DNA of 64,000 bases from Methanorbis rubei (lineage in GTDB: Archaea; Halobacteriota; Methanomicrobia; Methanomicrobiales; Methanocorpusculaceae): assembly GCF_032714495.1 (NCBI RefSeq), contig NZ_JAWDKB010000004.1, forward strand, positions 186,001-250,000, given 5' to 3'. A model generated the notes under the pieces. The model had not been told where the DNA came from. It saw only the letters and a list, made by a program, of their open reading frames with translations, and searched no databases. Shown piece after piece: positions 54,467-63,242 of this stretch. The number at the start of each line of letters is the position of its first letter. The stretch's first letter is position 1. A program made the position numbers and the translations under genes.

Positions 54467-54835
54467 ATGACGTTCAAACAACAGTGTCTGAAACTTGCAG
54501 GAATTATTCTCCTCGTGATCGGAGCGGTGGGTATTGTGGTCCCTGTTCTTCCAACCACACCGTTTGTAATTCTTGCAGCTGCTTGCTTTTCCTTAAGTTC
54601 TCCTGAGATCGCCGCATGGCTTGAAAAAAATCGATACTTCGGCCCCTACATTGAGCACTACCGCAACAAAACCGGAGTGCCGCTTCGCCAGAAAATTACG
54701 GCACTCATTTTTTTATGGGTCATGCTCTGCATCTCGATGATTATTGTGCAAAAGTCGTTTGTTATTGTAATCCTGTGTGTGGTCGGAGTTCTTGTAACCC
54801 TGCATCTTGTGTTGATGAAAACGAGACAAAATTAG
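54467..54835 (+). CDS. YbaN-like membrane protein (DUF454)
   Basis: A 122-residue membrane protein with about four helices. It contains GIVVPVLPTTPFVILAAACF and FSLSSPEIAAWLEKNRYFGP, the diagnostic blocks of DUF454/YbaN. The function is unknown. It is probably transcribed with the MFS transporter. The stop overlaps the convergent HTH gene by 4 bases. Confidence 0.9.
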   Translation: MTFKQQCLKLAGIILLVIGAVGIVVPVLPTTPFVILAAACFSLSSPEIAAWLEKNRYFGPYIEHYRNKTGVPLRQKITALIFLWVMLCISMIIVQKSFVIVILCVVGVLVTLHLVLMKTRQN

Positions 54836-55035
54836 TTGTCGGTGAACTCGAAGAGTTCTTCAACCGGCACTTCCAGAACTTTCGCGATGTCAAATCCGAG
54901 TTTCAGCGACGGATTGTATCTGCCGTTTTCCAGATGACCAATGGTTTCCCGCCGCACACCGACAAGTGTTGCCAGCTCTTCCTGCGTGATGTTTTTTCGC
55001 AAACGATACTCGCGGATTTTTGTCTTAAGCACCAT
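54832..55035 (-). CDS. HTH-type regulator, XRE/Cro family
   Basis: A 67-residue DNA-binding protein consisting of little more than the helix-turn-helix: IREYRLRKNITQEELATLVG and VRRETIGHLENGRYNPSLKL. The YNPSLKLGFDIAKVLEVPVE tail is typical of small archaeal and Firmicute regulators. The start at 55035 overlaps the upstream membrane-protein gene by 11 bases, so the two form a regulator/membrane-protein pair. Confidence 0.92.
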   Translation of the reverse strand: MVLKTKIREYRLRKNITQEELATLVGVRRETIGHLENGRYNPSLKLGFDIAKVLEVPVEELFEFTDN

Positions 55036-55375
55036 TCTCCACTCCCCGCTGTTCCACAAACTCATGGATGACGAGCATACAGATAAATGTGAACATTCCT
55101 GCAGCAAAGGTCAGCGGAAATCCGATTGTGAAAAGTTCTATGTTTCCCATCAGGACTGCTGCGGTATAGATAATGCAGAAGAATACTACCCAGATAAAAA
55201 ACGCAGTTGATGCTGCTTTTCTGACATACGTTACGAACAATTCGTCGGGAACCACGCGTAAGTAGCCGAAGAATACGAAGAATGCGAAAAATGCACAGTA
55301 GCTTATTTCGCCGGTCGGGACAAAGAGGAGTCCGAGAAATCCTATCAGGCCCATGAGACTGAGTTTGTTTATCAT
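55025..55375 (-). CDS. Small membrane protein, DUF3796-like
   Basis: A 116-residue membrane protein with about four helices and few charged residues. It begins INKLSLMGLIGFLGLLFVP. YLRVVPDELFVTYVRKAAST and LFTIGFPLTFAAGMFTFI follow. This resembles DUF3796 proteins, which are regularly paired with an XRE regulator downstream, as seen here. The ATG at 55375 gives the usual family start. An ATG at 55399 is open too. Confidence 0.82.
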   Translation of the reverse strand: MINKLSLMGLIGFLGLLFVPTGEISYCAFFAFFVFFGYLRVVPDELFVTYVRKAASTAFFIWVVFFCIIYTAAVLMGNIELFTIGFPLTFAAGMFTFICMLVIHEFVEQRGVENGA

Positions 55376-55439
55376 AGTTACATGTGATATATTTCTCACA
55401 ATATGTTATAAATATGTAGCATCAGGATTCGAAAAAAAA

Positions 55440-56441
55440 TCAGGTGTCTGAAGGGAGGTAGAGGTCCAGCTGTTTCTGGAGTTTGTTTTTCTGAATATCC
55501 CACTTCTCGTTTATCTTTTTGCGGAGTTCAGCTTCCAGTTCCGGAATTCTGTTGCCGATGTATTTTTCGAAAAGTTCTGGTATGACTTTGTCGAAGTTGC
55601 GGTCGTACACCCGCCCGTCCTCACCGATCGTCTGCATGCTTGACTGAAACGCAAGCGGGTAGCCGAACGGCAGTATCATGTAGTGGACAACTTCTCTTGC
55701 GACCCGTCGGGTCCCGATCTGAAACGGTTTGAGTGTGCGGAACTCGCGATGCCAGAGAAAGACCTGTTCAGCCGGGTGATAGCCGTCAGCAACTCTTTTG
55801 TAGAATCTGGTGAGCTGTTTCTGCACAGCTATCTCATTTTCGCGGGTGAGTTTTTCCGGGGTCTGGATATTTGCGAGAATCATATTTCTCAATTTCTGAA
55901 TAAGGGCAAGGGTTACTTTACGCGTGTCTGCGTTGCGCAGCACGCTGCAGGCGTAGAGATTCTGAATTTCGTTGACGTCACGGAGAAATTTTCCGTTCGG
56001 AATCTTTCCGGTGTCAAGCATTGCGGCAACTTCGGAAAACGTGAAGGTGTTGCCGATGGTTTTTGCGGACTGGTGGACGTAGTGGTACTCGTGATCTTTT
56101 ATATGGTCTTTTATTTCTTCTGGATTGAGGTAATCATGATACCGCAGATCCAGATACCGGTATTTTTCCAGCAAAAGGTATGCGTTCTCGTCTGCCGCAT
56201 GTTCGTACCTGAAGTTTTGCACACGGTAGGACGCAACTTTTTCGCAGCACTTCATTTCCAGATCAAATCCATGCATCAGAATTGAGCGCGAGACCTCAGC
56301 ATCGGTTGGCATAACTCCTGCTTTGATGAGTTTTGATGCCCGGAACTTTCGTGCATCGCTGTTTACTTCACGGAGAAGATAATATTTTACGACACTGTTC
56401 TGCACCCGCGGTTCTATCCGGAAATAGATGTCCTTTTTCAT
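55440..56441 (-). CDS. Fic-family-like protein with a degenerate active site
   Basis: A 334-residue protein. HQSAKTIGNTFTFSEVAAML (about residues 123-142) matches the Fic N-terminal helix normally read S-x-x-I-E-G-N. NEIQNLYACSVLR and the motif region HREFRTLKPFQIGTRRVARE (about 231-250) match the Fic core. The catalytic motif HPFxxGNGR is altered to KPFQIGTRR, losing the histidine and changing GNGR. The inhibitory Glu of SxxIEGN is replaced too. It is probably catalytically inactive. The frame extends upstream to 56618 through repeat DNA; I start it at the first internal ATG, but the true start is uncertain. Next gene upstream: an MBL hydrolase across a repeat. Confidence 0.7.
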   Translation of the reverse strand: MKKDIYFRIEPRVQNSVVKYYLLREVNSDARKFRASKLIKAGVMPTDAEVSRSILMHGFDLEMKCCEKVASYRVQNFRYEHAADENAYLLLEKYRYLDLRYHDYLNPEEIKDHIKDHEYHYVHQSAKTIGNTFTFSEVAAMLDTGKIPNGKFLRDVNEIQNLYACSVLRNADTRKVTLALIQKLRNMILANIQTPEKLTRENEIAVQKQLTRFYKRVADGYHPAEQVFLWHREFRTLKPFQIGTRRVAREVVHYMILPFGYPLAFQSSMQTIGEDGRVYDRNFDKVIPELFEKYIGNRIPELEAELRKKINEKWDIQKNKLQKQLDLYLPSDT

Positions 56442-56492
56442 CCTGTAGATATCTGTTGGGGCGCGGGAGATGTAGTAAGTTTCGACCTCGTC

Positions 56493-56812
56493 ATTTTTTT
56501 GGATGTGGATTCGCTTGAGGTAACCACGTGACGCATGCCTTCCACACGCCGTTCCGCCGTGTTTAACTCCTCCTTTCAGGAGTCGTTTCGGCCTGCTCAC
56601 CGCTTCGCGGGAATGCACGGAAAAATTTCCAAGGATATTTACTTCTCCCTTATAAAAATGAAACTATATTCCGTGCATTCCGGCGCCGCAGGCGTTCTCC
56701 GTGCATTCTCGCGAAGCGATGAGCAGACCGAAGGTATGCGATTTTCAGTGAAGCTCCGTAATATTTCTGTGTGATCCGTGGTTACTCCAAGCGAATCCAC
56801 ATCCAAAAAAAT
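56493..56812. repeat. Long inverted repeat, family A, with arms extending into flanking sequence
   Basis: The core is a family A hairpin: the GCATGC/GCTTCGC module, gggaatgcacggaaaaat, then gtgcattccggcgccgcagg, gttctccgtgcattctcg and ccgtggttactcc. Beyond the usual ends a further 25 bases are perfectly inverted: 56493-56517 equals the complement of 56788-56812. The left copy lies in the upstream open frame of the Fic-like gene. The right copy ends at the stop codon of the MBL gene. Confidence 0.85.
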
Positions 56813-57546
56813 TACGTTTCAGATATCCCCAAAACCCAGCTCTGCATGTCGCGTGCTCCATGCTCGTAGCTCCACCAGATCTTGTGGCTCATGTGAACGC
56901 ACCAGAACTCTTTGGGCTTGAGCTGTGCTGCAAGCTGCTCTGCATCCTTGATGTTCATGTGTTTGGAGATGTGAACCTCGGGCGGAAAAATTCCATCCAG
57001 CAGCAGAAGATCAGCGCCTTTCATCACCTCAAGCGTCTGCTGCGTAAGATCTGCTGTCGTATCGCAGGAGTAGACAAACACTGCGCCGTCAGCTTCAATC
57101 CGCACCCCGTAAGTCGGCGCATCATGCGTCACCGGAAAGAGCGTCACCTGCATTCCGCAGATATCGACTGCCTCGTATGCGGTTACGGGAACTTCGTTAT
57201 GCCGCATGAACGAAAAAATTCCGCCACAGTAATCGAGCACTTCTGGTGCGCCGTAAACCGTGATAGGCTCGCGCTGCACACGGTAGAAGTCGCCAAATCC
57301 CATGAAGTGATCATAGTGCCCGTGCGTCCAGATGACCGCATCAATGATTGGCGAACCTGCCGCAAGAAGCTGGGCACGCATGTCAGGGCCGGTATCGATC
57401 AGCAGATGTTTTCCTGCATGCTCCACAAGAATGGAAGTCCTGAGCCGCTGCTTTCCTGTCTGTTGCGCCTCCGCGCAGACCGGGCAGCTGCACCCGACCT
57501 TGGGCGTCCCGACCACATCCCCAGTACCAAGAACAGTGACCCGCAT
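56812..57546 (-). CDS. MBL-fold metallohydrolase, PhnP-like
   Basis: A 244-residue cytoplasmic hydrolase. The zinc ligands are in THGHYDHFMGF (HxHxDH), with further His in PVTHDAPTYG and the Asp in YSCDTTADL. The early stretch VGCSCPVCAEAQQTGKQRLR is the Cys-rich insertion of PhnP-type phosphodiesterases, followed by SILVE and LIDTGPDMRAQLL. PhnP hydrolyses cyclic phosphodiesters. The ATG at 57546 starts at the conserved RVTVLGTGD. It lies 4 bases after the AAA ATPase gene. Confidence 0.9.
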   Translation of the reverse strand: MRVTVLGTGDVVGTPKVGCSCPVCAEAQQTGKQRLRTSILVEHAGKHLLIDTGPDMRAQLLAAGSPIIDAVIWTHGHYDHFMGFGDFYRVQREPITVYGAPEVLDYCGGIFSFMRHNEVPVTAYEAVDICGMQVTLFPVTHDAPTYGVRIEADGAVFVYSCDTTADLTQQTLEVMKGADLLLLDGIFPPEVHISKHMNIKDAEQLAAQLKPKEFWCVHMSHKIWWSYEHGARDMQSWVLGISET

Positions 57547-57550
57547 GATC

Positions 57551-58834
57551 TTATGTACAGCCTGCTCTGGCAATATTTCTGCGGTTCACCAGTTCCATAC
57601 CGGCATTAACATCGCTTTCATTGATCTCTTTTCTGCCGGCAAGAAGCGCTGAAACTATTGCTTCGGTCAGCATCATGCGAAGATCAGCTCCGGAAAATCC
57701 TTCCGTCTGCTCAGCGATGGTGGCAAAGTCCATCGTGCAGGGAATATCGGTTGCCACATGCCGGAGAATTGCCTCGCGCATGGATACATCCGGCAGGGTG
57801 AAGGTGACGACTTCGTCAAACCGCCGCCACGCCGCATCATCGAGCATTCCTGCATGATTTGTTGCGCCGATTAACAGAACCTGATCCTTGATCAGGTTGA
57901 TGTGGTCGATACTTTTCAGAAGCGTGTTCACCGCACGCTTCATGGTACCGTTGTCGTCAGAGATACGGGTCTTGGCGATGTAGTCGAACTCGTCGATGAA
58001 AAGGATACAGGGAGCGATCTTTTTCGCAAGATCAAAGATTCTGTCGATGTTTTTCGAGGTCTCTCCAAGATACTGCGAGGTCAGCATGGAAAGCCTGACT
58101 TCAAGAACCGGCATGTGCACTGAGCGCGAGAGTGCCAGCGCAAACGAGGTCTTGCCGGTTCCGGGCGGACCCACCAGAAGAATTCTTCCCAGTTCATAGA
58201 TTCTGTGTCTGCGCAGGAACTCCTGATTCTCAAGAGAGATCTGCACTTTTCGAACGATTGCCATCTGGTCAGGAGTGCAGACCAGATCTTCTAACGAGAA
58301 CTCAATCTCTTCAGGGGCATACGCAACCACGAGGTCTGCGGCTTCGCGGAACGACTCGGATTTAGCGGTGAGCGCACCAATTTTTCCGGTGAGGGATGCG
58401 ACCGTATCCTCAAAAAGAGGAATGTTCTCCCGCGCAATTTTGTAGGAGATGCCCGACTCTCCCGACGTCTCATACGAGAGTGCGAGCGCAGGATTTTTCA
58501 TGACCGCTTCGGTCCCTGCCTGGCGGAGATACCATTTCATTGCCGGCGCAAAAGTTGTTGCCGCAAACTGGCCGAGGTCGTTTACGACCAGATACGAGTT
58601 CTTTCCGTTTGCAATCAGGCTTCGTGCCGCAAGGTTCGGGAAGTATGTTTTCAGCTGTCCTTCTTTTATGGCGACCGGCCGGGCGATGATGCCCGGAGCG
58701 TCTGGACAGAAGAGGGGACGCAGAGATACCGGAAGATCATTTACGCCGAGCGCGGAGTTTCCGTTCACCACTTCTGCTGTCAGCACAATCTCTGTGAGCT
58801 GCAGCAGTCCGGAGTCAGTAGCAGTTGCGTCCAT
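57551..58834 (-). CDS. AAA family ATPase (single AAA domain)
   Basis: A 427-residue ATPase. The N-terminal 170 residues are not recognised. A coiled segment (EDTVASLTGKIGALTAKSES) precedes the AAA module: [20 protein letters not shown] (Walker A), CILFIDEFDYIAKTR (Walker B), GATNHAGMLDDAAWRRFDEV (sensor 1 and arginine fingers) and a lid with EQTEGFSGADLRMML. The unknown N-terminal domain probably binds the target. It is followed by the MBL gene after 4 bases and preceded by the TPR gene. Confidence 0.9.
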   Translation of the reverse strand: MDATATDSGLLQLTEIVLTAEVVNGNSALGVNDLPVSLRPLFCPDAPGIIARPVAIKEGQLKTYFPNLAARSLIANGKNSYLVVNDLGQFAATTFAPAMKWYLRQAGTEAVMKNPALALSYETSGESGISYKIARENIPLFEDTVASLTGKIGALTAKSESFREAADLVVAYAPEEIEFSLEDLVCTPDQMAIVRKVQISLENQEFLRRHRIYELGRILLVGPPGTGKTSFALALSRSVHMPVLEVRLSMLTSQYLGETSKNIDRIFDLAKKIAPCILFIDEFDYIAKTRISDDNGTMKRAVNTLLKSIDHINLIKDQVLLIGATNHAGMLDDAAWRRFDEVVTFTLPDVSMREAILRHVATDIPCTMDFATIAEQTEGFSGADLRMMLTEAIVSALLAGRKEINESDVNAGMELVNRRNIARAGCT

Positions 58835-58931
58835 AGTATTCCATATATATGGGTGAAAAAACGGCATAAGGGTTTTGTACTGAGCAGTAGTTTTTCCCCC
58901 TGTAATTGATGCCAACAAAAATTGTCAGAAA

Positions 58932-59789
58932 CTAGTTTTCCCGTGCTGCTCTGAGAGCTGCCCAGCGGGTGCGAATACGGAACTCGTCCCCTGGCTCAGG
59001 ATTATTTTTGAGTGCTTCGCTGTAGCAGTCAAGCGCGTCCGCCGACCTTCGCAGCTGTTCAAACACCACGCCTTTCATGAACAGTGTGGACGCAGCCTGC
59101 GAAAGGTCAGCTTCTACTGCCGCATCATAGTAGCGCAGGGCGTCATACATCAGCCCGGCAGTTCTGAGATTGTTTGCACGTTCAAGCAGTTCCTCAAAAC
59201 TTCCTTTCGGCTGCCTGAACCCGCGCCGTTTTTCATACATCTCTGCAGCGTAAGGCGGGGCAAGAATGCCTCCGGTCTCTTTTGCAAGATTGACTTTGCA
59301 GAACCAGACCTGCGTGAGCATGGAGTCTTCGTTCGCATTGCACCACTCTTCAGCGCGGTAAAAGCAGTTTCCTGCATCCTCATACGCTTTCTTCTGCGCA
59401 AATGCCTGTCCTCTGACGACGAGGGAGGCTGCGTCCGGCGGTCTGATACGGTCAGCCTCGTCCAGCACTAAGAGTGCTTTGTCTGGTTTTTCTGCATACA
59501 GGAGAGCTTCTGCCTGCAAAACATGCAGCATGGATAGAAATGCCCCTGTCTCTTCGGCGTTGGCATTGTGGTCCAAAATTCCTGCACGGGCTGCGATGAA
59601 ACACTCCGCAGACTCGGTGTACATGCCTTTTGCTTTCAGAACCGAAGCTTTGCCAACCCATGCAAGAGGGTCTGTGCAGTCTGCGGCAACCGCCGCATCA
59701 TATGCCCGAAGAGCTTCGTCGAGTTTTCCGGCGAGAGCAAGCTCTTCTGCCTGCGCGATCAGGTCAGCTGTTTCAGACAATTTTTTCAC
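58932..59789 (-). CDS. Tetratricopeptide-repeat protein
   Basis: A protein of 285 residues if the GTG at 59789 is used. Helical repeats include LIAQAEELALAGKLDEALRA with YDAAVAADCTDPLAWVGKAS; AEALLYAEKPDKALLVLDEA; NLRTAGLMYDALRYYDAAVE; and LRRSADALDCYSEALKNNPE. It is a probable adaptor that binds another protein. Start choice: cofC ends at 59773 and the GTG at 59789 (or TTG at 59780) overlaps it. An ATG at 59804 is also open. It is in a string with cofC and the AAA ATPase. Confidence 0.87.
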   Translation of the reverse strand: MKKLSETADLIAQAEELALAGKLDEALRAYDAAVAADCTDPLAWVGKASVLKAKGMYTESAECFIAARAGILDHNANAEETGAFLSMLHVLQAEALLYAEKPDKALLVLDEADRIRPPDAASLVVRGQAFAQKKAYEDAGNCFYRAEEWCNANEDSMLTQVWFCKVNLAKETGGILAPPYAAEMYEKRRGFRQPKGSFEELLERANNLRTAGLMYDALRYYDAAVEADLSQAASTLFMKGVVFEQLRRSADALDCYSEALKNNPEPGDEFRIRTRWAALRAAREN

Positions 59790-60411
59790 CGTTACGTACA
59801 ACACTCACGCGGCCGTTTTCCACCGAGAGGGCAAAGCCGTGTTCATAGAGCCACTCGCGTGCATTGCCGTGACCGTGAATCATCAGCTCCACCAGGTCTG
59901 AGGGCTCGTCCACGTCGGTTGACATGCGCATGGAGTCGATGATCTCAACCGTGAGACCGAGTTCTTCTGCGATCTGGAGATGTCTGCGGAACGAGAATCC
60001 GTAATACTCCACGCGGAAGGGTTCGGGGCGTTTGACAAAGATGACGTTTGTTCCGCCGCCGAGCCCGGGAACTATTGCCATGTCTGCTTTGGTTGAGAGC
60101 ACGCGCTGCAAACTTCCGGGGGTGACCATGGGGAGGTCTGACATGATGATGAGTGCCGGGCAGTGGAACTGCGGCAGTGCCCAGTTGATTGCTTCGTTGA
60201 GTCCTTCTTTGCGAATCGCAACGAGCGCTTCCTTGCAGGTGTACGGGGAGGTACAGAGCAGTGTCGCGGTGCAGCCAGTTTTTCGCACAGCGGAGATGAC
60301 GTCGCCAAGCATTACCTCTGCAAACTCTTCGCGTTCTTCCTGTGTCATAACAGAGGAGAGGCGGGTCTTGGGGTTGACCGGTTTGTAGGGAATCAGGGCG
60401 TGGAAGTACAT
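59773..60411 (-). CDS. cofC: 2-phospho-L-lactate guanylyltransferase
   Basis: Activates 2-phospholactate with GTP in coenzyme F420 synthesis. The 212-residue nucleotidyltransferase fold has ALIPYKPVNPKTRLSSVM at the start, LIIMSDLPMVTP (metal-binding Asp), and VPGLGGGTNVIFVKRPEPF followed by YYGFSFRRHLQIAEELG. All are typical CofC blocks. The ATG at 60411 gives the conserved N terminus; upstream frame residues are not part of the protein. It is first in the cofC, TPR, AAA, MBL string. Confidence 0.93.
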   Translation of the reverse strand: MYFHALIPYKPVNPKTRLSSVMTQEEREEFAEVMLGDVISAVRKTGCTATLLCTSPYTCKEALVAIRKEGLNEAINWALPQFHCPALIIMSDLPMVTPGSLQRVLSTKADMAIVPGLGGGTNVIFVKRPEPFRVEYYGFSFRRHLQIAEELGLTVEIIDSMRMSTDVDEPSDLVELMIHGHGNAREWLYEHGFALSVENGRVSVVRNGEKIV

Positions 60412-60481
60412 GATACTAGTAATGGTTGCTGGAAATACTAGAAACTGTTTGTACTGGTTGGCTGGGATTTTTCGGCTATGG

Positions 60482-60716
60482 TCTCGCTTGGAGTAACCAC
60501 AGATCACACGGAAATATCACGGAGCTTCACTGAATGCACGGAGAACGCCTGCGGCACCGGAATGCACAGAAAAGCTAAGAGTATGGGCATCACAGTTTGA
60601 AAAAACATCCATGACTTTCCGTGCATTCCGGCGCCGCAGGCGTTCTCCGTGCATTTATGCGATTTTATTTTTCCGTGAAGCTCCGTGATATTTCTGTGCA
60701 TTCCGTGGTTACTCTA
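60482..60716. repeat. Long inverted repeat, family A
   Basis: The left arm starts tcgcttggagtaaccac and then has atatcacggagcttcactga and gcacggagaacgcctgcggc. The right arm has cattccggcgccgcaggcgt and ends gtgcattccgtggttactc. The rest of the gap 60412-60746 is the AT-rich leader of cofC. No gene is present. It lies between the start of cofC and the end of the CDC48 gene. Confidence 0.87.
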
Positions 60717-60746
60717 AATTAAGCCACACAGAATACAAAAAAAGAG

Positions 60747-63242
60747 TTACTGGTATTCCACCAGATTCTGCACCTGCTTCGGCAGCCCGCCCTTGAACCG
60801 CAGACGAATGCTTTCATAATACTCGCGGACCCGTTCGTTCATGGTCGGATGAATCCGCAACTTCGCATCCGCGAAGTCTTTCTCAGACACAAACACCGCA
60901 TTGCGGCGCAGGGAGTGCATTGCCGCCTCACGGCAGAGGCTTTCCAGATCTGATCCCACATACCCTTCCGTGTCTGCGGCAATTTTTGCGATGAATGCGG
61001 AGCGTTCGGGGTCTTCCAGCACAATCTGCTTTTCAGCAGCAGCATCTGTAATCAGACGTCTCAGCTGCGGAGCGGAAAGTCCTTCGGAAGACTTCGCCGT
61101 CTTCTTTGCAAACGCCTTGATCTGTTTAAGAGTCAGCGTTTTTCCGGCAAACTTCTCTACAAGAGCAATCACTGCATCCTCGCTGCATCCAGCAAGTGCC
61201 TCTGCCGCCTCGTCCAGCGTTGACTTCTCGAGCGGCATGCTCCGCATATGGACCGCAAGAATTGCCTCGCGGTCAGCAAGTTTCGGCTCGGCGATGTAGA
61301 CCAGCCGGTCAAAACGTCCGGAACGTAAGAGTGCAGGATCGATGATGTCCGGGCGGTTGGACGCTGCGAGGACTACCACATCGTTCAGCGGCTCAATTCC
61401 ATCCATCTCGGTCAGAATCTGGTTGAGAACATTCTCCGAAACCTTGCTGCCTTCGCCGTCCGCTCCCCGTGCAGGAGTGAGCGAGTCGATTTCATCAAAG
61501 AAGATGATCGAAGGAGCAACCTGACGCGCCTTGCGGAAAATTTCCCGCACCGCACGTTCGGACTCGCCGACCCATTTGGAAAGAAGCTGGGGACCTTTGA
61601 TTGCGATAAAGTTCGCACCGCTTTCGTTTGCGACCGCCCGCGCGATCAGCGTCTTTCCTGTTCCCGGCGGTCCGTAAAGTAAAACTCCTTTCGGCGGCCT
61701 GATGCCAAGCTGCGCAAACGAGTCCTTGCGGGTAAACGGATACTCAACTGCCTCGCGAACCTCCGTAAGAGCTCCGGCACATCCGCCAACATCAGACCAG
61801 TGAGTGGCGACCGCTTCAATGGATATCTCCCGCATTGCTGACGGCGTAATTTCGCGCGATGCCTCGGCGAAATCTTTAGCGGTTACCTCAAGTTTTCTGA
61901 GCACCTCATCAGGAATGCGTTCCAGATCAAGATCGATCACATTCATCTGGCGGCGCAGGGATCTGATCGCAGCCTCGCGAGCGAGGGAAGCAAGGTCTGC
62001 ACCAACGAATCCTTTGGAGAGCTGGGCAAGCTGGGCAAGAAGCCGCTCGCGGTTTTTCTTGTACTCCTCCTCAGCAGTCTCGATTTTTTTCTCCTGACCC
62101 TTTTGCTTCAGCTCCTTGATCTTTGCCATCCCTTCAAACGGCATACCGCGCGTATGAATCTGGAGAATTTCGAGACGGTCCGCCTCGGACGGAACACCGA
62201 TCTCAATCTCGCGGTCGAACCTTCCCGGTCTGCGCAGAGCTGGATCGATCGCATCCGGGCGGTTGGTTGCGCCAACCACAACAACCTGCCCGCGGTCAGC
62301 GATGCCGTCCATCATGGTGAGCAGCTGGGCAACAACACGCCGCTCCACTTCGCCGGTGACATCCTCTCTGCGCGGGGCGATCGAGTCAAGTTCATCGATG
62401 AAGATGATCGAAGGGGCATTGGTCTCCGCCTCTTCAAAGACTTCGCGGAGCCGCTGCTCGGACTCACCGTAATATTTGGAGATGATTTCAGGTCCTGCGA
62501 TGGAGATGAAATGCGCCCGGCTTTCGTTTGCGACCGCTTTTGCGATCAGAGTTTTTCCCGTCCCAGGCGGTCCGTAGAGTAAGACTCCCTTCAGCGGCTC
62601 AATTCCCATCGTTTCAAAGAGTTCAGGATGCCGGATCGGGAGTTCGATCATCTCGCGAACACGGCGGAGTTCACCCTTCAGACCGCCGATATCCTCATAA
62701 CTGATCGTCTGAGTGCCCTCGAACTTCTCATGTTCGCCATTGAAGAGAAAGTCGATCTCGGTCTCAGGAGTAATAATGCAGGCGCCTTCCGGCTCGATTG
62801 CCGATATTTTATATTCCAGAAATTTATTGGGTATGTTGGAGATGATTGGCAAAATATCGCCGACGGTTATCGGGAAGTTCACTATGGAGTCCCCGATCTC
62901 GTCAGGGTCGCCGTCGGTGAGATTCGGGGGAGTGTTTGCCGGAGGGATGAGGTCGATGTGTTCAGCTTTTATCTGGTTTGCGACCGGCGTTATAATCACG
63001 CGGTCGCCAAGGCCGACTCCGGCGTTGGCCCGCGTGTACTTGTCGATGCGGATTTTTCCCTGACCCCAGTCCGCAGTCATGGCACGCCATACTTTGGCGA
63101 TTGTTTTGATTTTTCCTTCAATAATCACCAGCTGGCCTGGCGATATGCCCAGTGCCTGCATGGTATCCGGGTCGATACGCGCCTTGCCCCTGCCCTGATC
63201 CTCAGGATACGCGCTGTCCACTTTCAGTGATATTTCAGGCAT
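60747..63242 (-). CDS. CDC48/VAT-family AAA ATPase with two domain insertions
   Basis: An 831-residue protein unfoldase working with the proteasome. The N-terminal double-psi barrel ([20 protein letters not shown]) and four-stranded barrel are present. D1 has [14 protein letters not shown] (about 224), [14 protein letters not shown] and [16 protein letters not shown]2 has [14 protein letters not shown] (about 524), [12 protein letters not shown] and [15 protein letters not shown]. Inserts of about 36 and 80 residues lie before the lid helices of D1 (372-408, charged) and D2 (673-755). The C-terminal tail [13 protein letters not shown] is normal. The ATG at 63242 begins the conserved start. 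It is a single gene, divergent from larC. Confidence 0.94.
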   Translation of the reverse strand: MPEISLKVDSAYPEDQGRGKARIDPDTMQALGISPGQLVIIEGKIKTIAKVWRAMTADWGQGKIRIDKYTRANAGVGLGDRVIITPVANQIKAEHIDLIPPANTPPNLTDGDPDEIGDSIVNFPITVGDILPIISNIPNKFLEYKISAIEPEGACIITPETEIDFLFNGEHEKFEGTQTISYEDIGGLKGELRRVREMIELPIRHPELFETMGIEPLKGVLLYGPPGTGKTLIAKAVANESRAHFISIAGPEIISKYYGESEQRLREVFEEAETNAPSIIFIDELDSIAPRREDVTGEVERRVVAQLLTMMDGIADRGQVVVVGATNRPDAIDPALRRPGRFDREIEIGVPSEADRLEILQIHTRGMPFEGMAKIKELKQKGQEKKIETAEEEYKKNRERLLAQLAQLSKGFVGADLASLAREAAIRSLRRQMNVIDLDLERIPDEVLRKLEVTAKDFAEASREITPSAMREISIEAVATHWSDVGGCAGALTEVREAVEYPFTRKDSFAQLGIRPPKGVLLYGPPGTGKTLIARAVANESGANFIAIKGPQLLSKWVGESERAVREIFRKARQVAPSIIFFDEIDSLTPARGADGEGSKVSENVLNQILTEMDGIEPLNDVVVLAASNRPDIIDPALLRSGRFDRLVYIAEPKLADREAILAVHMRSMPLEKSTLDEAAEALAGCSEDAVIALVEKFAGKTLTLKQIKAFAKKTAKSSEGLSAPQLRRLITDAAAEKQIVLEDPERSAFIAKIAADTEGYVGSDLESLCREAAMHSLRRNAVFVSEKDFADAKLRIHPTMNERVREYYESIRLRFKGGLPKQVQNLVEYQ

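Noticed and set aside
56442-56618. N-terminal extension of the Fic-like protein
   Set aside because: The open frame upstream of 56441 is largely repeat sequence, and the symmetric 25-base string lies inside it, so it is unlikely to be coding.
1-60716. CRISPR array
   Set aside because: The repeats are inverted, degenerate and single per site. There are no regularly spaced direct repeats with unique spacers and no cas genes.
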